A stretch of DNA of 64,000 bases, taken from Rhabdophis nuchalis. Taxonomy: Eukaryota; Chordata; Lepidosauria; Squamata; Natricidae. Location of the stretch: assembly GCA_039707465.1 (NCBI GenBank), contig CM077644.1, positions 195,149,962-195,213,961 of the forward strand, given 5' to 3'. How positions within the stretch are numbered: the stretch's first letter is position 1; each line of letters starts with the position of its first letter. A model generated the notes under the pieces. That model was not told the origin of the DNA. It saw only the letters and a program-made list of their open reading frames with translations, and did no database searches. Shown in pieces: positions 15,901 to 25,200 of the stretch. A program made the translations under genes and the position numbers.

Positions 15901-16370
15901 CTTAGCAACGTACATTTTGGGCTCAAGTGTGGTCGTAACTCGAGGACTATATGTCAGAGCAGAGACCACGAAACGAAACGCATTCCCACCGCGCGCAAAG
16001 CCCACGGGCTCCTTTATGGAAGCCACCGGATCGCCCCAGTCGAGCTGCGCAGGGCCGAGCCCAAGGAAAACGGGGCAGCCACCACGGTCGCCGCCGCCCT
16101 GCAGCAGAGGCCTCTCTCTCTCTCTCTGAGCTTCGGCCACTCTCTCGGCCGCCGCGCGCGACCTTTCCCCAAAGCCGCCCGAGCTGAGGGGAAACCTGCG
16201 CACTCTCGGATTAATTTAAAGCCGGTTCTGTACAACGCGCGAATCGAGGGCGATTTACCGATTCGCGGCCCCCGCGCCTCCCGCGAACCCTGGTAGAGAG
16301 TCCCGGCGCGGCTTCCCTTCCCACGTTACCGAGATTTATCGGAGGGTAAAGAGGGCGCAGCCCAAGCCAT
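9813..16370 (-). CDS. SRP19: SRP19, complete coding sequence in five exons
   Basis: The 19 kDa subunit of the signal recognition particle. It binds helices 6 and 8 of SRP RNA in the nucleolus and prepares the RNA for SRP54, for co-translational targeting to the ER. Minus-strand exons: 16330-16370, 13344-13419, 12524-12595, 10100-10211 and 9813-9946, giving 435 nt, or 144 residues plus TGA. That is the human length. Visible segments: MAWAAPSLPSDKSR, FICIYPAYINNKKT, GRRIPLDK, AIENPTSTEIQDV, YRGRVRIQLKQDDG, KAVMLYAAETIPKLKTRTQK and the basic tail KKNKGKKKK. The start ATG has a good Kozak context (G at -3 and G at +4). All donors are GT and all acceptors AG. The gene is convergent with REEP5 and in tandem with APC, as in human. 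Confidence 0.96.
10100..10211 (-). CDS. SRP19: SRP19 exon 4
   Basis: 112 bp: KNKMYSREWNRDAQYRGRV to LCQPEFPT plus the first base of Arg. The acceptor is GTACTAG and the donor GTAAGT. It contains the Arg-rich RNA-binding loop (QYRGRVR). Confidence 0.95.
10460..12173 (-). mobile_element. Tc1-like DNA transposon, about 1.7 kb
   Basis: Bounded by inverted repeats: CAGCTGTGTGAAAAAGTCCT from 10460 and its complement ending at 12173, which agree over 24 bp with about two mismatches. TA dinucleotides sit directly outside both ends (10458-10459 and 12174-12175), the expected target duplication. Encodes a broken transposase on the minus strand. Lies wholly within SRP19 intron 3. Confidence 0.93.
10799..11803 (-). 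pseudogene. Tc1-family transposase, disrupted
   Basis: Starts MKAFAFTSTEQQHRIIVLHE at 11803, with a paired-like helix-turn-helix (EGYSCTEITKRVNCHCTTVS) and a GRPRK hook motif. The catalytic blocks survive: IIYSDESNF, then QDDNTPCH, then SPYLNPIENL, giving the DDE triad. The frame is broken: the pieces lie in different frames in the middle (11298-11649), and a TGA follows QDDNTPCH near 11075. No full-length transposase can be made. Confidence 0.9.
12524..12595 (-). CDS. SRP19: SRP19 exon 3
   Basis: 72 bp, 24 codons: AIENPTSTEIQDVCAAV then GLNVLLE. The acceptor is TTGGGCAG and the donor GTAATT. Confidence 0.95.
13344..13419 (-). CDS. SRP19: SRP19 exon 2
   Basis: 76 bp. The first base completes Arg, then FICIYPAYINNKKTIAEG to RRIPLDK, ending at the donor GTAATT. 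This is the conserved N-terminal core of the SRP19 fold. Confidence 0.95.
14024..14262. repeat. Inverted repeat of a Penelope-like fragment
   Basis: Left arm TTTCATTACCAGTCTAGATA is answered near 14213 by TAGTCTGGTAATGAAACATT in the opposite orientation, and GCAGGATTTTC by GGAAATCCTGC. The left arm, read on the minus strand, carries CTGATGA, a hairpin and GAAA (14034-14063). Related to 49739-49769. The family assignment is inference. Confidence 0.5.
14318..14535 (-). mobile_element. tRNA-like SINE (second family), minus strand
   Basis: Reads on the minus strand as GAGAACCAGTTTGGGCTAGT, then GCCTTAGGCATGAAAGCCA, ending in the CTTGAGTTATTTATAAA tail. Same family as 21984, 46105 and 52215. Lies in SRP19 intron 1. 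Confidence 0.75.
15591..15954. repeat. AGTCCT inverted-terminus repeat, near full length
   Basis: CAGGTAGTCCTTGAGTTACA at the left and GGTCGTAACTCGAGGACTAT at the right are inverted. The body contains TTTAGTGACCGTTCAAAGTT and CACGTGATCAAAAGTCAGAT. It abuts the SRP19 CpG island. Confidence 0.75.
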
Positions 16371-16700
16371 GGCCTCCGCATCGGCAGGCGGCAGCGGCTT
16401 TTTGTGACTCAGCCATTCACCGGCCACGGCGAATCGAGAACCGGAAGCGGAGAAAGCCAAACCAGTTGTCCCGCTTTGCGTAGTGATATCCTTCGATCTC
16501 ACTGGTTAGTGGAAGTGTCGCTCATGGATAAACCGGATTCTAAAACAGCCAGAGACTATCTTCGGTGTCGCGAGAGTTCCTGTCAGGTTGGATGACCCAT
16601 GTACGATAGAGATGGGAAATCGACCTGCGAGCGGAAGTCTCTCATTTTTACCTCCTGGCCGGGCGGGTGACGTAGCAAACCACAAAGATGTCTCAAGATT
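15960..16700 (-). promoter_or_regulatory. SRP19: SRP19 CpG-rich promoter region
   Basis: CpG-dense sequence surrounds SRP19 exon 1 in an otherwise AT-rich window, and I see no TATA box at a useful distance. Upstream of the start codon are an ETS/GABP-type site (AACCGGAAGCGG, about 16439), a second GCGGAAGT near 16629, TGACTCAGC at 16405 (AP-1/ARE-like) and TGACGTAG near 16669 (CRE-like). Such sites are usual in housekeeping promoters. The transcription start is not determinable by eye. Confidence 0.75.
16330..16370 (-). CDS. SRP19: SRP19 exon 1 (start codon)
   Basis: 41 coding bases from ATG (16370-16368) to the donor GTAACG. Encodes MAWAAPSLPSDKS and two bases of Arg, aligning without gaps to the 14-residue human N-terminus. 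It lies inside the CpG-rich region. Too short for an ORF search; found from the splice phase of exon 2. Confidence 0.88.
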
Positions 16701-16755
16701 ACGTAGAGGGGGAGCCATGAAAAGTTTCGGGGTAGTGATGCAGTTTCCATACTAG

Positions 16756-16849
<94 letters not shown>

Positions 16850-16887
16850 GTTTCTCTCTCTCTCTCCCCCTCCCTCTCTCTCTCTTA
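16756..16887. repeat. (TTTC)n microsatellite with CT-rich tail
   Basis: About 23 tandem TTTC units to 16849, followed by CT-rich sequence to about 16887. It lies about 390 bp upstream of the SRP19 start codon and reads as GAAA in the direction of that gene. Confidence 0.97.
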
Positions 16888-17156
16888 AAGGTAGGCAAGA
16901 AGTACAAATTCGCCATTCCCCTCTACACATTTCTGTCATAATTGGTGGATAGTTTTCTGACAGCTGGTAACATACTGAAACTGGGAGGACAGCAAAGCCA
17001 GAAGAGAGTTTAAACATTGCCACTGTTAGCTGTTTAACACTGTCAACACTGGCAAATAGGTCCCTTCGGCAAGAAAAAAAATAGTTACTGAATTATTTAC
17101 ACACCTACCAAAAGTTCTATTGTCTGTTTTCCGGGTTTATTTTTCCTGTCATATTT

Positions 17157-17985
17157 TATTTTATTTATTTATTTTTCACATTTATAGCCCGCACCCATCT
17201 CACCATAAAGGGACTCGGGGCGGCGAACAGAGATTTAAAATCAATTATACATAAATACAAAATATTATTAAATAATAACGAAATTAAATCCATATCCTGC
17301 TTAACTTAAAATAAGTTTAAATTTAAAACCCAAATTACAGTTTTGATTTGTTATAAAATAATGGGTGTGGAGTAGATCATGCTAGGCTGGCCAGATGAAA
17401 ATAATAAGTTTTAAGGTGCCGGCGAAACAAGCGGAGATCTGTGATGGAACGGAGGTCGGAAGGTAGGCCATTCCAGAGGGTAGGGCCCACCACAGAGAAG
17501 GCCCTTCCCCTGGGAGCCGCCAACCGGCATTGTCCGGTCGACGGCACCCGGAGAAGACCCTCTCCCTGGGAGCGAGTCGGTCGAAGGGATGTATGGGGCA
17601 GAAGACAGTCTCGAAGATAGCTAGGCCCCATGCCATGGAACACCTTGAATATGGTCATCAAAACCTTGTAACGCACCCGGTAGGTCACAGGTAACCAGTG
17701 CAGCTCGCGCAGGAGTGGTGTTATGTGGGAATGTCTTGAGATTCCCATGATCACCTGCGCTGCCGTATTCTGGACCAACTGCAACCTCTGAGTGCATCTC
17801 AAGGGGAGCCCCATGTAGAGAGCGTTGCAGTAGTCCAGACGAGAAGTCACGAGTGCTTGAGTGACTGTGCGAAGGGCATCCCGGTCCAGTAAGGAGCGCA
17901 ATTGACGGACCAGGCGAACCTGGTAAAATGCCCCCCTGGCCACGGCCGCCACCTGATCCTCAAGGGGACAACTGGGAATCCAGGA
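17157..17985 (-). mobile_element. CR1/L2-type LINE fragment with RT C-terminal part
   Basis: The minus-strand frame 17377-17952 encodes the region after the reverse transcriptase active site: AFYQVRLVRQLRSLLDRDAL, SRLDYCNALYMGLPLRCTQR and LRELHWLPVTYRVRYKVL. The 3' end at the left has GGGACTCGGGGCGGCGAAC and AT-rich simple sequence. Closely related to the copy at 39341-41300. 5' truncated. Confidence 0.88.
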
Positions 17986-18613
17986 GGACTCCTAAATTGC
18001 GCACTCTATCCACGGGGTATGTTGGTGTGTTGATCTACTTCGGATTGTGGAGATATACAGTGTAGAAAGATCTTCTATGCAAAGAGGTAAATGATATATG
18101 CAAAATCACTGCAAAATTCAGAGTTCCCCCTCAAATGCCTTATTAATCAATTTGGCTTCTGGTAGGTGCTTGGGAATTTCACTGGCAATCGGGGGAAAAT
18201 TTGCTTGAGAGCAAGGTAGGAAAAAGTATCTCAGATCCTTGACAAAATCCAGTCTGAGCAGCTTCTGTCTGCCAGCCAGTCCCAGTTAGCTCCTCAGTTT
18301 ATTTCTCATTAACAGAGGTCCTCCTGGAGATAGAGGGAACTTGAGCACTTTAGACAACAATTAAGATAACAGGTACATGCATAAACTTAGGCCTATTCAG
18401 TGGTAATGAGTAGCAAAATGTGCTTCTGTCTTACTGCATCAGGTACTTGTCCAATGACCCTGTTTCAGGTTGCCCACTCCCTTTTGAGTATGGACAATCA
18501 TATTGATTTATTATCTGCTGTGATTTCTTTGTTCAACACTTTGCTGGCAAAGTCGGTCAAACCTAGTCTAATCTGGACTCTGCTTGGCTGAGGCTTTGCA
18601 CAGTGAATTAAAG

Positions 18614-19049
18614 AAAGGGTCCCCAACCCCCGGGCCGCGGACCGGTGCCGGTCCGTGGCTTGATAGGAACCGGGCCGCAGGGCCCGAGAGGAGGAGGAGG
18701 GAGGAGGGGGCAGCCCCCTGGGCAGAGCACGCACCGGATGCGGGAGAGCACAGGCATGGCCATTCGCGTCATTGGAGGCGCTAGAGCAGGGGTCTCCAAC
18801 CTTTGCAACTTTAAGTCTGAAGGACTTCAGCTCGCAGAATTCTCCAGCCAGCTTTGCTTTCCTTCAGACTTAAAGTTGCAAAGGTTGGAGACCCCTGCCC
18901 TAGAGGGCCGAGTGAGCCGACTCCCACCCGCCCGCGCATGCGCCGCCTGTTCCCCCTCCCCCACCCGCTTCTCCTCTACGCCAGCCAGTCCGCAGAATTT
19001 TCTTTAAAATGAAACCGGTCCCTGGTGCAAAAAAGGTTGGGGACCCCTG
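18614..19049. mobile_element. hAT-like element with an inner hAT-like palindrome
   Basis: Left GGGTCCCCAACCCCCGGGCC and right AAAGGTTGGGGACCCCTG are inverted ends. The flanks AATTAAAG (18606-18613) and ATTTAAAG (19050-19057) form an 8-bp target duplication with one mismatch. A second element is nested inside at 18787-18897. Confidence 0.85.
18787..18897. mobile_element. Short palindromic hAT-like element, nested
   Basis: CAGGGGTCTCCAACCTTTGC and GCAAAGGTTGGAGACCCCTG are exact inverted ends, continuing through AACTTTAAGTCTGAAGG. The flanks CGCTAGAG and CCCTAGAG are a 7-of-8 target duplication. Sister copy at 61135-61255. Confidence 0.85.
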
Positions 19050-19705
19050 ATTTAAAGCACCATCTTGCCAATTGTAATTTCATTTGGCATTTTACCTTTT
19101 GACAGGGGTCTCTCAGGGACATCTTTATCCATGACTGGATTTTTGTCCTTCCTGGCTTCTTTGGTGAGCTGGGGAAGTATTAATTGCCTCCATGGAAGTG
19201 GTGGTTGTAGGGAAGAGATCAATATGGTAGCTTTGGTCCTGCAAGTGTTGATTATGTAACATCGACATGAGCCACTGGAGGAGATGATGAGACAGTTTGA
19301 TCTTGATACTATCAATATGCTGATTAAATCCTGGTACACATTGGGCCTCTAAGCCATGCTGGAGACGCTTTTGAAATCTTGCTCTGATGCCTGGAGACTA
19401 TATGGGTATTGCTGGGAAAGGACTGAACACTAGCAAGATAGAGCTTTTGCTTGTACATTCCTTTATACCCCCTGCATTCTCAGCTTGGAATGCTTATCAG
19501 TGGTTACATATCACACCAGTCATATGTACTGGCTCTCTATTATATTGGATCCTACAATATAGTGTTATTTACAGTAGCTCCTAATGGGGTTTTTATTAAT
19601 TAAGTTTGAATGATGAATTTAAAAAAAAATATTTATAGATATAAGACATGGGATTTTTTCTCTGTCTTAAGACAAAATACTGTATAAAGAAATATTTTAT
19701 CAGGA

Positions 19706-19976
19706 CGACCACGGACCTCCGCTCCTTCCGTCTTAAATTAAAGACTCACTTTTTCTGTCTGGCCGGCCTAGGATGAGTCTCTCTGCCTCTGGGGTTTTAT
19801 GGGGAATTAGTATTATTTAGTTTTAATGGGAATTTTAGCGCAGGTTATATTTAATTTGTTTTTAGAATTGTTGTATGTATTTGGTTTTTATTCTACCTGT
19901 GCACCGCCCCGAGTCCCTGTGGGGAGAGGGTGCGGTTTTATAAATTAAATTAAAATTATTATTATTATTATTATTT
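19706..19976 (+). mobile_element. CR1/L2-type LINE 3' end
   Basis: CGACCACGGACCTCCGCTCC, the end of the coding region, then CTGGCCGGCCTAGGATGAGT, GCACCGCCCCGAGTCCCTGT and a TTA-repeat tail. Same family and 3' end as 39341-41300, in the opposite orientation. Confidence 0.85.
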
Positions 19977-20195
19977 TTACTTGGCTTAAAGTGTGCGTGT
20001 GTCTGTGTATATATGTATACTTCATAATATTTCATATTTGAAATATTAGAGAAGCTGTTACTGAAAAGGTTTGTACTTGTCTCGATGGTGGTAGAAGTCA
20101 TTTCTTTATTTTTTCTTTATTCTTTATTTTTTATATTTTTTCTCCCTTTGTCTTTCTCTTTCTGTACTTTTCACTTTTTCTTTTTTCTTTTCTTT

Positions 20196-20345
20196 CTTTT
20201 ATTTATTTATTTATTCAATTTATATAACCGCGCCTATCTTCCCGAAGGGACTCAGGGCGGTGCACAGGGAATTAAAAACGGAAATACAAAACATAACAAT
20301 AGACGAAACTATAATAAATAGGACTACAGACTAAAATCTCATTAA
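20196..20345 (-). mobile_element. CR1/L2-type LINE 3' end
   Basis: A TTTA tandem tail, then AACCGCGCCTATCTTCCCGA and GGGACTCAGGGCGGTGCACA, the complement of the LINE 3' UTR seen at 19706. Short 5'-truncated copy. Confidence 0.78.
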
Positions 20346-21473
20346 ATTTAGAGTACCCTGTGCTAAAAATCCCTAAAATTTATCCTAATTTGTATTCATG
20401 TTTTAACTTTGTATATTTAAACTTCAATAAAAAATATTTTAAAAATTTATTTTAGTAACCGATTTTTATTTTTTACAATTTAAAGCCCTAGTTCTCTAGA
20501 AAATGGTGGAAATATGAACAACAATGCTGCCAACAATAAAACAAAGATTAAAAAGAAAAGAAAACCTAAGAAAAATTGGAGGGAGGGTTCTGGGTCATAG
20601 AGGATCTTGGAGATCTCTAAAATAGACCATGTCTGACAGCCAAAAGATTTGATAAATGAGTCATCATTTTCGGTAAATCCTCTGTGCAATAACTATGTCA
20701 TGCCAGATGTGGAAAATAGGTCTGTGTTGGCCTGAAAAAGAGGAATTTTCTTCCTTTAAGAAGGGATTAAAAATAGAGAAAGAAGAGATTGCAGATGTCG
20801 TTTGTCTCTTTCAGGCATGAATTTGGTGGCTAAAAACTGTTTATTTTATATGTTTGTTTGATTTATTTAAGGTGACTGTTTATCGATGGTGCATATAATT
20901 ATTTCAAATTATAATCAAATAATGATAGCTAATAACAAAATTGAGGAGCTGAAGAATTGCCTCTGCATTTCTATCACAAGATCATCTGGGGGAAAAAATA
21001 ATTCTGTATTTTACAACTGCATTGAATTACAGTACGGATTGCAATGCCTCTTTCAAATAAGGAAAGATGGCATAATGCACAAGCTATCACATATTCGCTT
21101 TCAGCTCTTGCATTGTCAAGTTCATATAATGATTTGGTGGATATTGTGTGGCTTCCTAATTAACGTGAATTTGATGAATATTAGAATGAAAGCTATTCTT
21201 AAGGGCTTTCATGTCATTCCTGTCTAGGCCTTTGAAGATAAATGCTTCTGCTCCTTACTAAAGGTCAGGAAACTATAAGACAAACATGTGGGGGAAACGT
21301 CTGAGCAGGAAGAGATTAATGCCTGCCAAGTTAAATCTATTCCAAAGGCAAATGATAAAAAAAGTACACATGAGCAGGTGGTAGGAAAATACTAGAATTA
21401 TTTGATTTATTCATTTCATCTTCTCTGAAACATAGTTGCAAGCATTAACAACATAAATTCCCTCTTGAATAGA

Positions 21474-21517
21474 AACAGCCCACTGCCAGTCCACGGACCG
21501 GGAATTGGGGATCCCTG
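21474..21517 (-). mobile_element. hAT-like element, terminal fragment
   Basis: On the minus strand: CAGGGATCCCCAATTCCCGG then TCCGTGGACTGG, one end of the family at 2519 and 18614. The other end is absent. Confidence 0.65.
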
Positions 21518-21983
21518 CTTTAGGACAATTTACATAGCAGAAAACTTCCATGAGTTTGTCGAACTTTGCAAGACTGGACCAGTTGCAAGCTGAGAAATAG
21601 CAGGACTGATTTAAAAACTTAAGCCTGGCAATACTCCAGGCAATTATTATCACTGCTGAAGTTATTAATAATAATCTGGAATGGTGGACTCCATTGTTAG
21701 CATCTATTGTTTACTTTTATAGACCATGCGTATATTCTATGCGAATGGGGCTTGGCTACTATAGGGTCCATTTATTATTATTTTTTAAAGACACACACAC
21801 ACATACACAAATGGCCAGCTAGTCTAGATCTGCATCATATGACATACGATTTTGGGTTTACATTTGGTTTTATTTCAAAATCTAGGTTGTGGTGCAAACC
21901 TTAACTGTCCCCCGTTGACAGATGGATGCTTCCGTTACTGTGAAATCTTTATGAAAATTCAAGATTAAAAGTTCAATGCAATG

Positions 21984-22200
21984 TCAGTTTGATGTAGTGG
22001 TTAAGGCACCAGGCTAGAAAACAAGAGACCGTGAATTCAAGTCCTGCCTTAAGTCAGGAAAGCCAGCTGGGTGATCTTGGATCAGTCATCATCAGTCAGC
22101 TCAACTCACTTCACAGGGTTGTTGCAGGGAAAATAGGAGGAGGAAGATGTATTGGATATGTTCACTACCTTATTTGTAAAAATTAAGGCTGGATATAAAC
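21984..22200 (+). mobile_element. tRNA-like SINE (second family)
   Basis: CAGTTTGATGTAGTGGTTAA, with an A-box-like GTAGTGGTTAAG and a B-box-like GAATTCAAGTCC. Then GCCAGCTGGGTGATCTTGG, CTTCACAGGGTTGTTGCAGG and an AAGGCTGGATATAAAC tail. Confidence 0.8.
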
Positions 22201-22207
22201 AAATGTC

Positions 22208-22502
22208 ACACCAGTTGTGGGTTTTACCGGTTCAGATTGGTTCGGCCGAACCAGAGTGGCGGCCTAGGTCACTGGAATTGGCAGCAGCCCAGGCCTGCCA
22301 CACCCCTGAACCAGTTTCCAGGTCAGCGACATTGGTGTCGCCATCTTGTTTTTCATTTCTGTACATTCGCAGGACAATTTTAATTGCCCTGCAAATGTAC
22401 GCAGTGTGCATCAAGCACAAGCACGCACACAAAGCGCACACATGAAACGTGCACACAAGCAAACTGGTAGTAGTGCCAGCTGGAACCCACCCCTGCACCA
22501 GA
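22208..22502. repeat. ACCGGTT-type element
   Basis: GTTTTACCGGTTCAGATTGG at the left and GCTGGAACCCACCCCTGCAC at the right, with CA/CG-rich CAAGCACGCACAC inside. Similar in outline to 24055-24378 and 58462-58670. Confidence 0.55.
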
Positions 22503-22905
22503 TTTATTCTTAACAACGGGACTGTATCTTGTCACCTTTGTTACTTAATTTACATATCAATTTTGTAGTGGTTAAGTTAAATATCCTTGCATACTGTCTT
22601 CTGAAAGTGGTTGACAAACACAATGTGATAAATTTGTATGTGGATGATGCAGTATCCTAATCATATAAAATTGGTTTAGGATGTTTTTGCTCTGCTATGA
22701 ATTATAAGAAAAAAACTGCTGAACTGAAGTTCTAAAATTAAGATCTTGGTATTTGTCAAACATCACAGAGTCTATGCCTCATAGTTGATTGAGCACCTGA
22801 TTGAACAAGTTAAAATCTTAATATATTTGTGAATAGTTTTCAGTTATTTGGTAACGATAGGGCTCACTGGGATTATATCTCTCCCTCTATCTACCTACCT
22901 ACTTT

Positions 22906-22976
22906 TTAAAAAATCACCTCTTCAAAACCTGGGTGCTTCTTATACTCCAGTGCATCTTATACTCCGAAAAATATGG
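22906..22976. repeat. Half copy of the TATTTTTCGG element
   Basis: CATCTTATACTCCGAAAAAT then ATGG, followed by TA. Identical in its end to the full copies at 24729-25200 and 56890-57097. Confidence 0.65.
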
Positions 22977-24054
22977 TAATACTCTGGGGAGTTAATTTTA
23001 TTATAGGGTGTTTTTATGTACTGTTATTTTGTTATGATTATTACATATTTACCTTTGTTTGCTGCCAAGAGTCTTCTGTGGTTGAGATATATATTTGATT
23101 AATAAGAATCAATAGCCCACTGGAATCAATCAAGTTAAGCAGTAGATATGCTTTCTAATATGCATCAGATTTATTTTAATTATTCCTAATCCAGTTAATT
23201 ACCTGACAAATTTTAGCTGATCCAGATATAATCCTTCACTGATCCTAGTCAGCTTTAGTTGAAAATATTTTTTCATTAGTATATGCTTATTTACACAAAT
23301 TTTTTCAAACTGTATCCATTACAATTACATACATATATATGTGTATACATATATATAAACATATGTACACACACACACATTGTGTGCATGACTTATATCC
23401 AAGACCAACTTTAGCAAAGCTCTTATATTGCTATATGAGTAAAATAAATTGGATCACTCTTGTTTAATTACATTTATTGCAATTCCCTGGGCCTCTTTAT
23501 ATTGCTCATCTTCTGAGAAAATATCTGTGAAAGATTGGTCCTTAGAAACAGAAAGCAGCTGACTACATAGACAAATAGATTGCACAGTTTAACAGTTTCC
23601 AAAACAAACAACTGTTAAGAAAAGGACAGCAGGAGGTGCTTAATAGTAAATCATTGCTCCCTTGAGTTTCCCAACACATTTGAATGTTGGCATATAATCT
23701 AACAGTTGATCAGTACTGAAAAATACACAAGCATCTGGTTCTAGCATACTCAGTAAAGCTGATCTACATATAAAATACCTTTAAGACATATGTTAATATT
23801 TTAATGAAGCACAAAAAGTTCCATTTTAATTAAATCATGCTTTAGTCTCACTGAAATAAATGGGCAAGTTAATCATAGTTCTATTCTAGGCATTTGATAG
23901 AAACATAGAAAACTGAGGACAGAAAAAGGCCTAGTGGTTCTGCCCTTTGAGTTTTTAATTTTTTGTCAGCTGATGGACATGTGTTTTTAAACTCAGTTAC
24001 TGATGACTGATCCACTACCTCTGCTGGAAATTGGTTAAAAACTTCTGTGAAGAA

Positions 24055-24378
24055 GGGGTGGGATTCAGCCGGTTTGGACTGGTTGGGACAAACCGATAGT
24101 TCTGATGATCAGTTGACCCCGCCCACCTGTCCCTGCGCTAGTCTGTCCTATATTTCCTTTGTTTGAAGCCCGGCTGATAGGCGTGGCAGAGCAGATTGCT
24201 GTGTCTCAGCTGTTTTACTCACTGGGGCTGCAGTATAAAGTGTTTTAGAGCTGTTTTCAAATGCAGCACGCACGTGTGAAGCATTTGGTGTGCATGCAAA
24301 GCGTGTGTGCACACACAAAGCACATGTGCGCATGCAAAGCGAACCAGTGGTTACACCGGTTGAATCCCAACACTACTG
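24055..24378. repeat. ACCGGTT-type element
   Basis: GGGGTGGGATTCAGCCGGTT and CACCGGTTGAATCCCAACAC are inverted ends. The middle has several near-repeats of GCACACGTGTG-like sequence (24265-24335). Confidence 0.7.
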
Positions 24379-24728
24379 TGAATTAATACTTTCTAACATT
24401 GCTTTTGAACTTTTTTTCTGTCAGTTTGAGGTTATGCCTCCACGTTCTCCATTTTGGCTTAATATTGAAAATATTACCTTCTAGAATTTCAGTAGTGCCC
24501 AAGTATGCCTAAGCTTTCAATATTGCCCTAACCTGATGTCTTGACTAGAAGTAATTTGAATCAGCCATAAGTACCCCATAGTTGCCAGGTAAATGTCAGA
24601 CATTAACATTTTCCGAGCACCCAGAGCAGACTCATAAAGAATAGATCTGCCTGTTATATTTTCATTGGTAAGGAAACTCCTGTGTATTTCAAAAGAGAAT
24701 TGGAGGCATTTGGCATATACTTAAAATA

Positions 24729-25200
24729 CAGTATTTTTCAGAGTATAAGACGCACCTTTTTCCCCTCAAAAAAGGTGACAATCTGGGTGAGTCTTATACA
24801 CTGAATACAGCATTTTTGGCCTCTTTGCTAAAACCCCCACAACCTTGTCTCCTTTGCAAAAATGGCCGTGCATAGCCTTTAGGCTTCCAGAGTACTCCTG
24901 GGGGCTGAGGGCAAAAATGAATGAAAAACGGGCTGGTTTTTTGCTCATTTTTAACACCCTCCAGCCCCCAGCAGCATTCTATAAGCCTCCTAAAGGCCAT
25001 GTAGGCCCTCTTTTTTGACAAAACTTTTTTGCTCGTTTTTGTCTCGTTATCTCCCCCCCCCTTCCCCCCAGCACTCTACAAGTCTCCTCGCAAAAAAACT
25101 GGCAGTTTTTGGGAGGTCTGCAGAATGCAAAAACTTTTTTTTAAAATTTGCCTCTTCAAAATCTTATACTCTGATGTGTCTTATACTCCGAAAAATATGG
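24729..25200. mobile_element. Element with TATTTTTC(A/G)GAGTATAAG inverted ends
   Basis: CAGTATTTTTCAGAGTATAA at the left, TTATACTCCGAAAAATATGG at the right, TA just outside both. The TA flank fits a Tc1/mariner-type non-autonomous element, but a two-base duplication is weak evidence. No transposase is visible. Confidence 0.68.

Noticed and set aside
15898..16235. Open frames on both strands in the GC-rich region
   Set aside because: They follow from high GC content around the SRP19 promoter. No domain is seen, and the only supported coding piece is the 41-bp SRP19 exon 1.
16583..17023. Minus-strand 146-codon frame with a long run of KKER-like repeats
   Set aside because: It is a translation of the (TTTC)n microsatellite and its flanks.
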